64,000 bases of DNA from Azorinus chamasolen (GCA_963576725.1 OY755242.1:3815093-3879092); one strand, 5' to 3'. Counted from the stretch's first letter, positions 8,863 through 21,627 are shown. A program made the numbers and translations. Notes: generated by a model from the letters alone, not told the origin.

Positions 8863-11800
8863 CTAGTCGGGTCTGTACTGTTTGCATAGTACGTATATAC
8901 TATTCACAGGTACACTAGTCGGGTCTGTACTGTTTGCATAGTACGTATATACTATTCACAGGTACACTAGTCGGGTCTGTACTGTTTGTATAGTACGTAT
9001 ATACTATTCACAGGTACACTAGTCGGGTCTGTACTGTTTGCATAGTACGTGTATACTATTCACAGGTACACTAGTCGGGTCTGTACTGTTTGCATAGTAC
9101 GTATATACTATTCACAGGTACACTAGTCGGGTCTGTACTGTTTGCATAGTACGTATATACTATTCACAGATACACTAGTCGGGTCTGTACTGTTTGCATA
9201 GTACGTATATACTATTCACAGGTACACTAGTCGGGTCTGTACTGTTTGCATAGTACGTATATACTATTCACAGGTACACTAGTCGGGTCTGTACTGTTTG
9301 CATAGTACGTATATACTATTCACAGGTACACTAGTCGGGTCTGTACTGTTTGCATAGTACGTGTATACTATTCACAGGTACACTAGTCGGGTCTGTACTG
9401 TTTGCATAGTACGTATATACTATTCACAGGTACACTAGTCGGGTCTGTACTGTGTGCATAGTACGTATATACTATTCACAGGTACACTAGTCGGGTCTGT
9501 ACTGTTTGTATAGTACGTATATACTATTCACAGGTACACTAGTCGGGTCTATACTGTTTGCATAGTACGTATATACTATTCACAGGTACACTAGTCGGGT
9601 CTGTACTGTTTGCATAGTACGTATATACTATTCACAGGTACACTAGTCGGGTCTGTACTGTTTGCATAGTACGTGTATACTGTTCACAGGTACACTAGTC
9701 GGGTCTGTACTGTTTGCATAGTACGTGTATACTGTTCACAGGTACACTAGTCGGGTCTGTACTGTTTGCATAGTACGTGTATACTGTTCACAGGTACACT
9801 AGTCGGGTCTGTACTGTTTGCATAGTACGTGTATACTATTCACAGGTACACTAGTCGGGTCTGTACTGTTTGCATAGTACGTATATACTATTCACAGGTA
9901 CACTAGTCGAGTCTGTATACTGTTTGCATAGTACGTATATACTATTCACAGGTACACTAGTCGGGTCTGTACTGTTTGTATAGTACGTATATACCATTCA
10001 CAGGTACACTAGTCGAGTCTGTACTGTTTGTATAGTACGTATATACTATTCACAGGTACACTAGTCGGGTCTGTACTGTTTGCATAGTACGTATATACTA
10101 TTCACAGGTACACTAGTTGGGTCTGTACTGTTTGTATAGTACGTATATACTATTCACAGGTACACTAGTCGGGTCTGTACTGTTTGTATAGTATGTATAT
10201 ACCATTCACAGGTACACTAGTCGGGTCTGTACTGTTTGCATAGTACGTATATACTATTCACAGGTACACTAGTCGGGTCTGTACTGTTTGTATAGTACGT
10301 ATATACCATTCACAGGTACACTAGTCGGGTCTGTACTGTTTGCATAGTACGTGTATACTGTTCACAGGTACACTAGTCGGGTCTGTACTGTTTGCATAGT
10401 ACGTATATACTATTCACAGGTACACTAGTCGGGTCTGTACTGTTTGTATAGTACGTATATACTATTCACAGGTACACTAGTCGGGTCTGTACTGTTTGCA
10501 TAGTACGTATATACTATTCACAGGTACACTAGTCGGGTCTGTACTGTTTGCATAGTACGTATATACTATTCACAGGTACACTAGTCGGGTCTGTACTGTT
10601 TGTATAGTACGTATATACCATTCACAGGTACACTAGTCGGGTCTGTACTGTTTGCATAGTACGTATATACTATTCACAGGTACACTAGTCGGGTCTGTAC
10701 TGTTTGTATAGTACGTATATACCATTCACAGGTACACTAGTCGGGTCTGTACTGTTTGCATAGTACGTGTATACTGTTCACAGGTACACTAGTCGGGTCT
10801 GTACTGTTTGCATAGTACGTATATACTATTCACAGGTACACTAGTCGGGTCTGTACTGTTTGTATAGTACGTATATACCATTCACAGGTACACTAGTCGG
10901 GTCTGTACTGTTTGTATAGTACGTATATACCATTCACAGGTACACTAGTCGGGTCTGTACTGTTTGCATAGTACGTATATACCATTCACAGGTACACTAG
11001 TCGGGTCTGTACTGTTTGTATAGTACGTATATACCATTCACAGGTACACTAGTCGGGTCTGTACTGTTTGCATAGTACGTGTATACTGTTCACAGGTACA
11101 CTAGTCGGGTCTGTACTGTTTGCATAGTACGTATATACTATTCACAGGTACACTAGTCGGGTCTGTACTGTTTGTATAGTACGTATATACCATTCACAGG
11201 TACACTAGTCAGGTCTGTACTGTTTGTATAGTACGTATATACCATTCACAGGTACACTAGTCGGGTCTGTACTGTTTGTATAGTACGTATATACTATTCA
11301 CAGGTACACTAGTCGGGTCTGTACTGTTTGTATAGTACGTATATACCATTCACAGGTACACTAGTCGGGTCTGTACTGTTTGTATAGTACGTATATACCA
11401 TTCACAGGTACACTAGTCGGGTCTGTACTGTTTGCATAGTACGTATATACCATTCACAGGTACACTAGTCGGGTCTGTACTGTTTGTATAGTACGTATAT
11501 ACTATTCACAGGTACACTAGTCGGGTCTGTACTGTTTGCATAGTACGTATATACTATTCACAGGTACACTAGTCGGGTCTGTACTGTTTGTATAGTACGT
11601 ATATACCATTCACAGGTACACTAGTCGGGTCTGTTCTGTTTGCATAGTACGTATATACTATTCACAGGTACACTAGTCGGGTCTGTACTGTTTGCATAGT
11701 ACGTGTATACTATTCACAGGTACACTAGTCGGGTCTGTACTGTGTGCATAGTACGTATATACTATTCACAGGTACACTAGTCGGGTCTGTACTGTTTGTA

Positions 11801-12455
11801 TAGTACGTATATACTATTCACAGGTACACTAGTCGGGTCTGTACTGTGTGCATAGTACGTATATACTATTCACAGGTACACTAGTCGGGTCTGTACTGTT
11901 TGTATAGTACGTGTATACTATTCACAGGTACACTAGTCGGGTCTGTACTGTTTGTATAGTACGTATATACTATTCACAGGTACACTAGTCGGGTCTGTAC
12001 TGTTTGCATAGTACGTATATACTATTCACAGGTACACTAGTCGGGTCTGTACTGTTTGCATAGTACGTATATACCATTCACAGGTACACTAGTCGGGTCT
12101 GTACTGTTTGCATAGTACGTATATACCATTCACAGGTACACTAGTCGGGTCTGTACTGTTTGCATAGTACGTATATACCATTCACAGGTATACTAGTCGG
12201 GTCTGTACTGTTTGCATAGTACGTATATACCATTCACAGGTACACTAGTCGGGTCTCTACTGTTTGCATAGTACGTATATACCATTCACAGGTACACTAG
12301 TCGGGTCTGTACTGTTTGCATAGTACGTATATACCATTCACAGGTACACTAGTCGGGTCTGTACTGTTTGCATAGTACGTATATACCATTCACAGGTACA
12401 CTAGTCGGGTCTGTACTGTTTGCATAGTACGTATATACTATTCACAGGTACACTA
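8863..12455. repeat. 52-bp satellite array, about 69 copies
   Basis: An uninterrupted head-to-tail array of a 52-bp unit CACTAGTCGGGTCTGTACTG + TTTGCATAGTACGTATATAC + TATTCACAGGTA. Variation is concentrated at a few positions (TTTGC/TTTGT, GTATAT/GTGTAT, CTATTC/CCATTC/CTGTTC). The same variant strings recur in order, which indicates higher-order amplification. The left edge overlaps a hairpin (8845-8885, GCAAACAGAGCATACCC.. GGGTCTGTACTGTTTGC) like those in TTAA family 2 MITEs. There are no spacers and no coding potential. Confidence 0.97.
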
Positions 12456-12486
12456 TCTGTTGATGGACGCGTGGTTATGGTTGAAT

Positions 12487-12561
12487 GTGATAGCCCTAAT
12501 AGGTATTACGGGTGATAGCCTTAATAGGTATTACGGGTGATAGCCTTAATAGGTATTACGG
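12487..12561. repeat. 25-bp tandem repeat, 3 copies
   Basis: The unit GTGATAGCCTTAATAGGTAT + TACGG is repeated three times with one C/T difference. Confidence 0.95.
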
Positions 12562-12638
12562 GATGTCTGGATATTTGTATGCTCTAGCGGTAAAGACACT
12601 GTTTTGGTCATGCCCGTTCGGTTGTTATTTGACATGTA

Positions 12639-12772
12639 TTAACCCTTATCCTGTCGATCGCGACTTGACTGTTATTTGCAAGCGGTTTGGATCGAGATTG
12701 GATTCCGCGAGTCCGATCTGGATCCAAACTGTTTGACACACGGCTTGAGGCCTACGGCGAAATAAGGGTTAA
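12639..12772. mobile_element. Short piggyBac-like MITE, TTAA family C
   Basis: TTAACCCTTATCCTG and AAATAAGGGTTAA termini bound a 134-bp element. The internal hairpin runs GCAAGCGGTTTGGATCGAGA..GCGAG / TCCGATCTGGATCCAAACTG..TTTGAC. It is one of the few C-family copies with both TTAA ends preserved. Confidence 0.75.
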
Positions 12773-14075
12773 GAGTAGTGTCAGGTTTATATAATTATAT
12801 CTTATTCTTTTCCCTATTTCGCATATTTCGTTGGAAACTGATAGGTAATTATATGATTCCTCTGAATGGGAGGTTTTGTGCCATCCTGTTTAAGTTGTTT
12901 AACGGTTGACTGTAGCCTGATTAAGGCGAGCGTAAGACGGGTTTGACTCTGTTCAGACGCCATGCTACGTAGCGCCTGATATGGATCAAAACTGCTTGCT
13001 TATATAAGTTATTAGTGCGTGTTCAATTGCCAACCGTCTTGTTATTGCACCTGAATTACTTTTCCAAATTTCGTTTCGTTGGAGAGTATACATGGGTGTA
13101 TTTTGTTTCAATGTAGAAGGTTAATGGGTGTGTGGGAGACAAGTTGTGGCTTGGAACTGGGTGAGTGTTAGGCGGAAAACCTATAAGAGAGCTCTCTGTT
13201 TTGCTGTCGCGTTGCTTTGGACAGCCACCTGTCTTGTTTTTGCTTATTTGAATATTATTCACCTGTGTCCTTGTTACATGCATGTTTATATGTATTGATA
13301 CCTGTATATATGTTATGGATCTCCATACATGGAAGAAACTAATAATAATAATAATATGGCAATGAACATGTAAATGGTTGAGCGGTAATAAACTACTACT
13401 ATACTACTAAACTTTGATGGTTCTTTCAAATCTGAACACTCAGATTTCAGAGTTTTAATCCGTTTAATGCTAATAATATTGTTGTATCTAATTCGTTCAA
13501 TCGTTTGACAAATAACTGACATAATGTCAAATAGCCTGGGTAGTAATAAGACGCTGATTTACTCGGTGTCCCATGATGATCCTGGCTGTTTTCCAGGAGA
13601 GCCGTGCTTAGCATCATGCGCCTTTCTCTGTTGTTTTATTCATGCAAGAAATAATAACGTTATGGATATTTATTCGCTGGATTAGCATGCTATTTTACTG
13701 TTTGAAGAAACTGTAGAATCATATATATTATAATTTCATAAGCAAACAGAGCAGACCCTAATCGGACGACTCCTATAGGTGCAAACTCGTGAAAAGACGT
13801 TTGTATGAAGGAAAGGTTTAGGCGACCGTTTGAAAGAATTCTAATCCAGTGTCTTTAATGTAGGTGTTAGCAATATGCAGGTCCAAAGTATTTCTAAACT
13901 AATATCGTCCCAAGTATTTAACTGTATTCGTGCGCACTTTGAACAGTGACTCCATTTTAAAGCATTTCGCTGACTTCGCATCGTCATTCATACTATAGAT
14001 ACTATGCATTTTGAACGTCATTTGAAGAGTGGTCTAAAGCCATAGACGAACGACATGCAGTTGACATAATCCGAC
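12773..14075. other. Intergenic DNA with MITE debris
   Basis: No gene is supported. Fragments seen: a C-type half palindrome at 12950-12995, a TA-type core remnant at 13150-13230 (CTATAAGAGAGCTCTCTG), an ACTCGGTGTCCCATGATGATCC fragment class at 13560-13600, and an inverted family 2 end with one hairpin arm deleted at 13737-13822 (GCAAACAGAGCAGACCC.. then GAAGGAAAGG). Confidence 0.5.
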
Positions 14076-14929
14076 TTGCCGGATAGAGTTAATAACCTAG
14101 TCAAGATTTTTGCAGATGACAAGAAAGTATACTCTATCATCAATGTTCAAAATGACATTGACTCTCTACAAATGGATCTAGATACTTTTTCTCAATGGTC
14201 TGAGGAAGGAAAACTTGGTTTTAACGCCAACAAGTGTAAAAGCACACATCCAGCAGGCAACAATAACAAACATAAATATACCATGTTGGACATTTATAAT
14301 GGTGATTGAAGTGAAATTCAACAGTCGGAAGATGAAAAGGATCTTGGGGTGACTTTTCAGCAGATCTAAAGATCAATAAACATACATGTATTGTCAATTA
14401 TGTAAACAAGGCAAACCGTATGATAGGGATTTTTAAACGCTCCTTTGACTCTCTAGATAAAGACATGTTCCTGTCACTGTATAAATCCATGATCCGTCCA
14501 TATATGGAATACGCCGCCGCAGTATGGTCTCCACAACTACAAAAGGATATTTTCATACTGGAAAACACAGAACGTAGAGCAACCAGATTAGTCAAAGGGA
14601 TCAAAGACATGCCTTACGAAAGCAGACTTCGCTTCCTTTGGCTACCGACGCTAATACACAGACGGGAAATATGTGGTCTTATACAAGTCTTTAAACTATA
14701 AACAAAATAGACAATCTGGATCAAGAAATCTTCTTCAGTGAAAGCAGCAGCTCAATGACAAGATGACATAATTTCAAACTAAGTAAAAGTCACAACAGGT
14801 TGAATATTAGAGCTCATTTCTTCTCACACACAAAGGATTGCAAGTGCTTGGAGCAATATATCAGCCGCCGTTGTAAATTGTAAAGATGTCAACCAGTTTA
14901 AATCAAACCTAAATGCGTTCTGGAAATGA
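14076..14929 (+). pseudogene. LINE reverse transcriptase 3' half, frameshifted
   Basis: 14076-14309 encodes NNLVKIFADDKKVYS with the FADD catalytic motif. A shift in 14290-14420 leads to the frame 14420-14701, with RPYMEYAAAVWSPQ and ERRATRLVKGIKDMPYESRL followed by RFLWLPTLIHRRE, the usual RT thumb of CR1/Jockey-like LINEs. Further shifts lead to a third frame ending NQFKSNLNAFW-stop at 14927-14929, a typical LINE terminus. At least three breaks make this an old fossil. Confidence 0.82.
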
Positions 14930-15194
14930 ACACCAACTGAAATTTGAAACTAGCGCATACGGCACATATATAAGAAATGTTGCAAAGAAGGACCACTACT
15001 ATCCGAGGGATAATCAACGGCGTGGAGACCCGTAACTTACTCATTTTAATCCTTAGCCAGCAATAAGAATGATGTCTTGAAAAACTCCGATCAGTTAAAG
15101 TTTTCACTTACTTCCTATTCGTCCAGGGTTTTGAAATACTATCAACAAAGTATCATGCAGCCTGGGTCCTGCTGAGATGCTGAATTACTCTGCG

Positions 15195-15405
15195 CCTTCG
15201 CAAACATACAAGACCCAGATCAGACAGTTCCTATAGGAGCCGTCAGATTAGGATCTGTTCTGCTCGTTTTGTTTATGCCATAATATAGATATGATTCAAG
15301 AGCTTCTGCCATTGTCAGAAGTTCCTGTGTCCATATGCTAGTATTACAGCTTATAGGAGCTTTTTGCATTACTGTTGTCAAGCAAAAAGCAACCACCTGC
15401 TATTT
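15195..15405. mobile_element. Two MITE hairpin relics
   Basis: 15203-15275 keeps a family 2 hairpin (GCAAACATACAAGACC.. apex AGTTCCTATAGGAGCC). 15335-15405 keeps the right half of a T core (AGCTTATAGGAGCTTTTTGC.. AACCACCTG). No intact ends are visible. Confidence 0.5.
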
Positions 15406-15486
15406 GACATTCCTATATTCAATAAATGAATGATCACACTTTACATGCTGTCAATAGTCTTGGACATGGTGATATAATATAATATA

Positions 15487-15939
15487 ATGCGTATTAATTA
15501 CCAATATCTCCTAACATGGAATGATTGTGTGAATAATACTCCAAAGTTATTATATTACAGTAAATTTAAAAATGAATTTAAATTGGAAAATTACCTTTCT
15601 CTCATTTTAAATGATTCCAAAAGAAAGGAATTTACCAGGTTTGGTTTAGGCTCACACAATTTAGAAATTGAAACGAGCAGATATATTAATATTCCTAGGG
15701 AAGATCGGATTTGTAAACTCTGCAATCTAAACTCTGTAGAGTCCGAATATCATTTCTTTATGTGCTGTACAAAATATTCTAATACCAGATCTACCTATAC
15801 TAATAATACTACTTGGCCTAATGTTAATAGGTTTACCAACCTAATGTCGTCAAGTAATAAAAAGGTTATATGTAACATTGCAAATTTATTTACCATGCAC
15901 AAAAGATTAGAAAAGAGTCCTTGGACGCTCTGGATGTAG
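15487..15939 (+). pseudogene. LINE C-terminal fragment
   Basis: The 150-codon frame carries KFKNEFKLENYL, then TRFGLGSHNLEIETSRY and a zinc-ribbon-like block, CKLCN followed by EYHFFMCC. This order is the standard C-terminal end of many animal non-LTR retrotransposon polyproteins. No RT lies upstream in frame, so it is a 5'-truncated insertion, separate from the 14076 fossil. Confidence 0.75.
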
Positions 15940-16034
15940 TTTCCTAGTCGTTATAGGGAATGTTATTATAGAATACACTGCATGTGAATGTTTAGTTTAT
16001 ATATATACATTTGTATCATTTCCTTTTTATACGC

Positions 16035-17312
16035 TAAAAAACGGGACGTATTATGGAATGGTGCTGTCTGTCCGTCTGGCTGTCTGTCCGTCTGTCCGTC
16101 TGGCTGTCTGTCCGTCTGTCCGTCTGCAACATCTCTAACTCAAGTTCCGCTTGGTGGATCCTTCTCAAATTTAATCACAATGTTTATCTAGACATGCTAC
16201 AGTAGCCTGCCAAGTCCCGGTTTGTTTATCCAAGGTTAAGGTCACACAATTGCACTTAGAATTTGCGTTTAGCAAAAATGTTAACCCTTCTGTCTGTCTG
16301 TTACATCTCTAACTCAAGTTCCGCTTGGTGGATCCTTCCCAAATGTAACCACGATGTTCATCTAGACATGCTACAGTAGCCTGCCAAGTCCCGGTTCGTT
16401 TGTCCAAGGTCAAGGTCGCACAATTGGACTTAGAAACTGCGTTTAGCATTTGGGTTAAGCAAAAAATGTTAACCTCAATTTACTAGGAATACATTTTTGT
16501 AAGTCCACTTATTTACAAAACACTTTGTGATAAAGCTTTGAAACTTGGAACACTTGTTCACCGTCACAACCTCCACCTGAAGGCAAGGGTATGTAACTCT
16601 GTCAAGCATTTTGACAGAATTATGCCCCTTTTTAACTTAGAATTTCTGATTAACGTTTTGGTTAAAGTCCACTTATTTACATAACCCTTTGAGATAAAGC
16701 TTTTAAACTTGGAACAATTGTTCACCATCATAAGCTGCATCTGTAGACAAGAGTATATAACTCTGTCAATACTTTTGACAGAATTATGCCCCTTTTTAAC
16801 TTAGAATTTTTGGTTAAAGTTATTGTTAAAGTCCATTTATTTACATAACCCTTTGAGATTTTAGCTTTTAAACTTGGAACACTTGTTTATCATCATAATT
16901 TTCACCTGTAGACAAGAGAACATAACTCTGTCAAGCATTTTGACAGAATTATGCCCCTTTTTAACTTAGAAATTTTGGTTAAAGTTTTTGTTAAAGTCCT
17001 TTTATTTATATAACCCTCCGAGATAATGCTTTCAAACTTGGAACACTTGTTCACCATCATAAGCTTCACCTGCAGACACGAGTACATAACTCTGTCCAAC
17101 ATTTTGACAGAATTATGCCCCCTTTTAACTTAGAAATTTTGGTTAAGGTTTTGATTAAAGTCCACTTATTTACATAACCCTTTCAGATTAAGCTTTTAAA
17201 CTTTGAAGACTTGTTCACTATCACAAGCTTCACCTGAAGCAAATACGCTAACCCCAGTTTATGTTGAACAAGACCTCGAAGGGCGTATATTGTGCCAACT
17301 GGCACTCTTGTT
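16035..17312. repeat. Composite mollusc-type dispersed repeat: microsatellite plus 174-bp and 163-bp units
   Basis: It starts near GGGACGTATTATGG, passes through GTCTGTCC/GTCTGGCT microsatellite (16064-16127), then two 174-bp units (ATCTCTAACTCAAGTTCCGC at 16131 and 16305), then five diverged about 163-bp units, each starting near GTTAAAGTCCACTTATTTAC (about 16500, 16664, 16825, 16988, 17153). It ends TGCCAACTGGCACTCTTGTT. A core-repeat plus microsatellite layout recalls the bivalve 'pearl'/Helitron-like elements, by resemblance only. Confidence 0.75.
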
Positions 17313-17439
17313 GTATGTCTTGGCTATATTTGACTTACTTATTTTGTCACTGAAATAACATATTCCTGCTTTACAGCAATTCTTGTTTTGAACCTGTGAC
17401 ATAAATGCTACAATGTCATGTATCTATCCTGACGTACCA

Positions 17440-18039
17440 ATGTGTATAAGTAAACAACGAGCAATGAGCCATAAAAATCAGCACAGTCCACATTTGGGGG
17501 AATCAGCATTCAGTCAATGTGCATAAGTAAACAACGATCAATGAGCCATAAAAATCAGCACAGTCCACTTTTGGGGGGAATCACCATTCAGCCAATGTGC
17601 ATAAGTAAACAACGAGCAATGAGCCATAAAAATCAGCACAGTGCACTTTTGGGGGGAATCAGCATTCAGGCAATGTGTATAAGTAAACAACGAGCAATGA
17701 GCCATAAAAATCAGCACAGTCCACTTTTGGGGGGAATCAGTATTCAGCCAATGTGTATAAGTAAACAACGAGCAATGAGTCATAAAAATCAGCACATTCC
17801 ACTTTTGGGGGGAATCAGCATTCAGCCAATGTGTTTAAGTAAACAACGAGCACTGCGTCATAAAAATCAATACAGTCCACTTTTGGGGAGAATCAGCATT
17901 CAGCCAATGTGCATAAGTAAACAACGAGCAATGAGCCATAAAAATCAGCACATTCCACTTTTGGGGGAATCAGTATTCAGCCAATGTGCATAAGTAAACA
18001 ACGAGCAATGAACCATAAAAATCAACGCAGTCCACTTTT
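17440..18039. repeat. 78-bp tandem array, left part
   Basis: About 7.7 copies of a 78-bp unit (GTGCATAAGTAAACAACGAG..AATGAGCCATAAAAATCAGC..CCACTTTTGGGGGG). Because 78 is a multiple of 3, the unit is open in frames on both strands (26-residue repeat MCISKQRAMSHKNQ.. on plus). These open frames are by-products of the repeat. The array resumes at 18684 after a LINE insertion. Confidence 0.95.
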
Positions 18040-18683
18040 TAAAACTCGTTTTGAATAGGAAATGGTCAGACAGCTCCAAACAATCTCTTAAAGACTTACA
18101 TTGGTTACCTATCAAAGCTAGGATCACTTTTAAAATATTGACATACATGTACAATTGCTCTCTCAACCACGCTCCCGTTTATCTGACAGAACTTCTCGTA
18201 AAGCCAGCATCATCACGCTGTCTGAGATCGGCAGACAAATCCCAAGAGATGTATGCTGTGCCCTTCAGCAAGAGAAAGACCTTTAGTGATAGAAGATTTG
18301 GGACAGTAGGTTCCAGACTTTGGAACGGGCTTCCTAGGGAGATTAAAAGAGCAGAAAATGTTGAATCTTTTAAAAGAAAGTTAAAAACGCATTATTTCAG
18401 ACACTTTGATTCACTTTTTAATATTTCGTAGAAACTGTCCGTATGTTTTAGATGCATATAGTACTTTATATAAAGTCTGGGTTTTAGTATATTATTATAA
18501 CAGTTTTTTAACCATCGTTTTATGGATTTTAGTTTTTATGCTTTCTTAAATGTACATTCGTGTATTATATATGCTCTATCGATTTTTATTTGTCTCTGAA
18601 TTTATTTATGTCAATGTACAACGCCATTGAATGCATTATTTGCAAAAATAGGCGTTTAACCAAGTGATTAAGTTTCAAGTTTC
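18040..18683 (+). mobile_element. CR1/L2-like LINE 3' end inserted in the 78-bp array
   Basis: The array breaks exactly inside CCACTTTT|GGGGGG, and 644 bp intervene. The frame 18051-18431 encodes the standard LINE terminus: DLHWLPIKARITFKIL, APVYLTELL, FGTVGSRLWNGLPREI, FKRKLKTHYF. A 3' UTR follows, ending GTGATTAAGTTTCAAGTTTC. No target duplication is visible, as is common for CR1/L2 elements. The insertion post-dates the array. Confidence 0.88.
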
Positions 18684-19174
18684 GGGGGGAATCAACATTC
18701 AGCCAATGTGCATAAGTAAACAACGAGCAATGAGCCATAAAAATCAGCACAGTCCACTTTTGGGGGAATCAGCATTCAGCCAATGTGCATAAGTAAACAA
18801 CGAGCAATGAGCCATAAAAATCAGCACGGTCCACTTTTGGGGGGAATCAGCATTCAGCCAATGTGCATAAATAAAGAACGAGCAATGAGCCATAAAAATC
18901 AGTGCTGTCCACTTTTGGGGGGGAGGATCAGCATTCAGCCAATGTGTATAAGTAAACAACGAGCAATGAGCCATAAAAATCAGCGCAGTCCACTTTTGGG
19001 GGGAATCAGCATTCAACCAATGTGTATAAGTAAACAACGAGCAATGAGCCATAAAATTCAGCACAGTCAACATTTGGGGGGAATCAGCATTCAGCCAATG
19101 TGCATAAGTAAACAACGAGCAATGAGCCATAAAAATCAGCACAGTCCACTTTTGGGGGAATCAGCATTCAGTCA
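18684..19174. repeat. 78-bp tandem array, right part
   Basis: About 6.3 further copies of the same unit. At 19297-19345 a partial unit appears inverted (CTCACTGCTCGTTGTTTACC). The interval 19346-19616 shows nothing recognisable. Confidence 0.95.
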
Positions 19175-21320
19175 GCATAAAAACTTGCATGAGAAAATCG
19201 TGATTGAGTGTCGCATGTAAAGTACATATCTTAGGTAGAAGGACTGCAGCAATGCCGACACCCATATATTGTGGAACGTACCAAAATGTAAAGTACATTC
19301 GCGGCTCACTGCTCGTTGTTTACCTATACAATGTGTTTTGTTATTGTTTTGACGTATTTTTATAATAACTGCCATATCTATACTTATAAAGATGTTGCAC
19401 GGGTAGCACGTACTAAAGATTGCACAATAACCGTCATTCAGTTTGAAGGACACCAAGTTATTGGATAAATTGGTGCAATGAATTGGAGAATCGTTTTTCA
19501 CTCATATCATTAAGATCCATACTTCTAAACTTTGTAGCTCAATATAAAAGCACACCGTTTCTGTTTTGGTGTCATTATATATAATATAAGTAAGATCATT
19601 GCAAACTGTAATATAATATAAAGACACTGGCCCGGTTGTGAGAATATTCTCGATATAAAACCTTTTCTGTGGGGCATACATAGGAGACGGGGCCTATACA
19701 GTACCCCGCCAGAATCGAACGTATTTACATGTAGAAAATGGTGTTTTAAAGCTTATAAACTTGATATCCACAACACGGTTTTATATAGAAAATGTGTTTG
19801 AGTTGTCTCCCTTTGCTCTTGGCTCATTTCCGTATGTATCCGCCATTTTCCGGGTTCTTCCGGTAGACTGGTTTATATTTTAGTGCCTATATATGCCCCG
19901 TATTGCCTATATATACCCCGCACCTGATGTCATCGGACTGGTTCAACATTTTTGCACATATATGCCCCATATCTTTGTGCTACATTATAGTCTGATGCGA
20001 CGAAATACTCCATTTTCAGACTGTTTTTTTATAAAAAGAATACTATATCTGACTGTGCATGTGACAATTATTTAACTGAACAGCATCCCCTCTCAAGTAT
20101 CTTCATGTCTTTACATAAAATGTGACTTAATTGCTTCATCTGTGAAAGAACTGTGTAAAGGTGTTATGCAGTGTGTAATTAATGAAATAGTTGGAGAGTC
20201 GTGTAACATATTTTTGTCTTCTTTGAACATGTATCAATATGTAAAGTATTGAGATGACATACTCCTACGAACCCTTATTATTGGATTCATGTTTATCTCA
20301 TCTCGTCGGTTACAGAAATGGGACCAGACAGTCTGCTCAAAACAATGTTTCCCTTGTTCAAACGATCTTAAAAGGCTTGTTGATCACATCTAAGAGACAT
20401 GACACTTCAACGAAGCAGCATTTTTACTTTTCTCAAGCAGGCACTATCAAGCTATGACTGATATACTATTAAAACGACATCAAGTTCTTAAACACTGCGA
20501 CAAGAAAGTTTAAACTCTACATATGAATAATTAATAAATCAATGGTTGAAGGAAAACCCGACGGCCGATCGAGACGGTTACCCAAGTATTGTATCTCAAA
20601 CAATTTGTGTAGCGGCACACGAAACAATTATTATAACACCTGCGCCCTTAAAATCATAGTCTGTAAATAATTAACATGGTAATACTGATCTAAAGCTAAT
20701 ACGCGTATCGTATTTTACATCGTAGCCTGTCTATAGATAAATATAAAATATGATATTTAGTAATCTTGATCTTAATTTTGGTACACTGGACTTCAAAACT
20801 TTTCCAGAGTTACATGCAATATGGCAATTAACTCTTTCATTTTGTTCCTAACAAAAACCACAAAGACATGGTAGCACGAAGGTGAAAAAAGAATGAGTTC
20901 AATTTTGAGGTCCGTTCAACATTTCTTTGAGGCAACTTTAAAAATGCATATTCGCAACTAAAAATTTGCGTTACTAGACCGTGGTTCCATGCCATTTATC
21001 TAACATTGAAACAGATTTAGAATAGGATCGTCACACACAACTATGCTTCGTTTAAAGCTTCGGTCACAACGGGCAGACGACTACTCTACGGGAAATCTAC
21101 GACAAAACTTCTAAACAACTCACGGGCATTGCAGGCCTTTTTGGCGAAATTTCGAGAGCGCAAACAACCCGTAAGCACGCACGAAGACCAAATTCATGCA
21201 CAACAACTTCGTGATTACAATTTTTACATAATGAACGTCAATGACGAATGTTTGAATTGCGCGACGCAAACATTAGGTCAGGTATGCATGGCTTAAAAAT
21301 CTTCTACTCTGAAATCGTGA

Positions 21321-21383
21321 GGCCATGGCTTAATAGCTCAATTGGTAAGATAAAGGCCCTGGGTTCGAGTCCCGTTTTCACCA
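21321..21383 (+). repeat. tRNA-derived sequence (A and B boxes)
   Basis: TAATAGCTCAATTGGTAAGA resembles a D arm/A box, and GGGTTCGAGTCCC is a B box, with CACCA after it. The anticodon arm is missing between them, so it is a tRNA-derived repeat, not a gene. The inverted counterpart is at 55705-55767. Confidence 0.55.
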
Positions 21384-21551
21384 CTTTATGATTGGTGCCT
21401 AACCTAAATAATCCACAGTGTGATTTAAATGAAAAACAAATGTTATATTGAAAAAACCCGTGGCTTGTTCGTTGAGTAAGAATTATTGTATAGATGGGAT
21501 GAGTGTAGCCAGGTAGAGATTGTTATGAAATTGTTGATAGGCTTAGACTGC

Positions 21552-21627
21552 GCAGCTTGATAGCTAAGTCGGTAGAGCATTGGTATGTTAAGCCAAATGC
21601 CCTGGGTTCGAGTTCCCCATGGTACTG
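21552..21627 (+). repeat. tRNA-like sequence, possible Asn(GTT) pseudogene
   Basis: A-box region TAGCTAAGTCGGTAGAGCA, a five-pair anticodon stem TTGGT/GCCAA around the loop ATGTTAA (anticodon GTT), and the B box GGGTTCGAGTTCC. The T stem pairs poorly and the acceptor stem is not convincing, so a tRNA-derived repeat is more likely than a working tRNA. The inverted counterpart is at 55466-55540. Confidence 0.5.

Noticed and set aside
8863..12455. CRISPR-like repeat array
   Set aside because: Units are contiguous with no unique spacers, and the context is animal DNA, so it is a satellite.
17517..19220. Long open frames of 26-residue repeats on both strands
   Set aside because: They follow from the 78-bp unit being a multiple of three, and no known domain is visible.
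21552..21627. Functional tRNA-Asn gene
   Set aside because: The anticodon arm is plausible, but the T and acceptor stems pair poorly and the sequence sits in a duplicated repeat.
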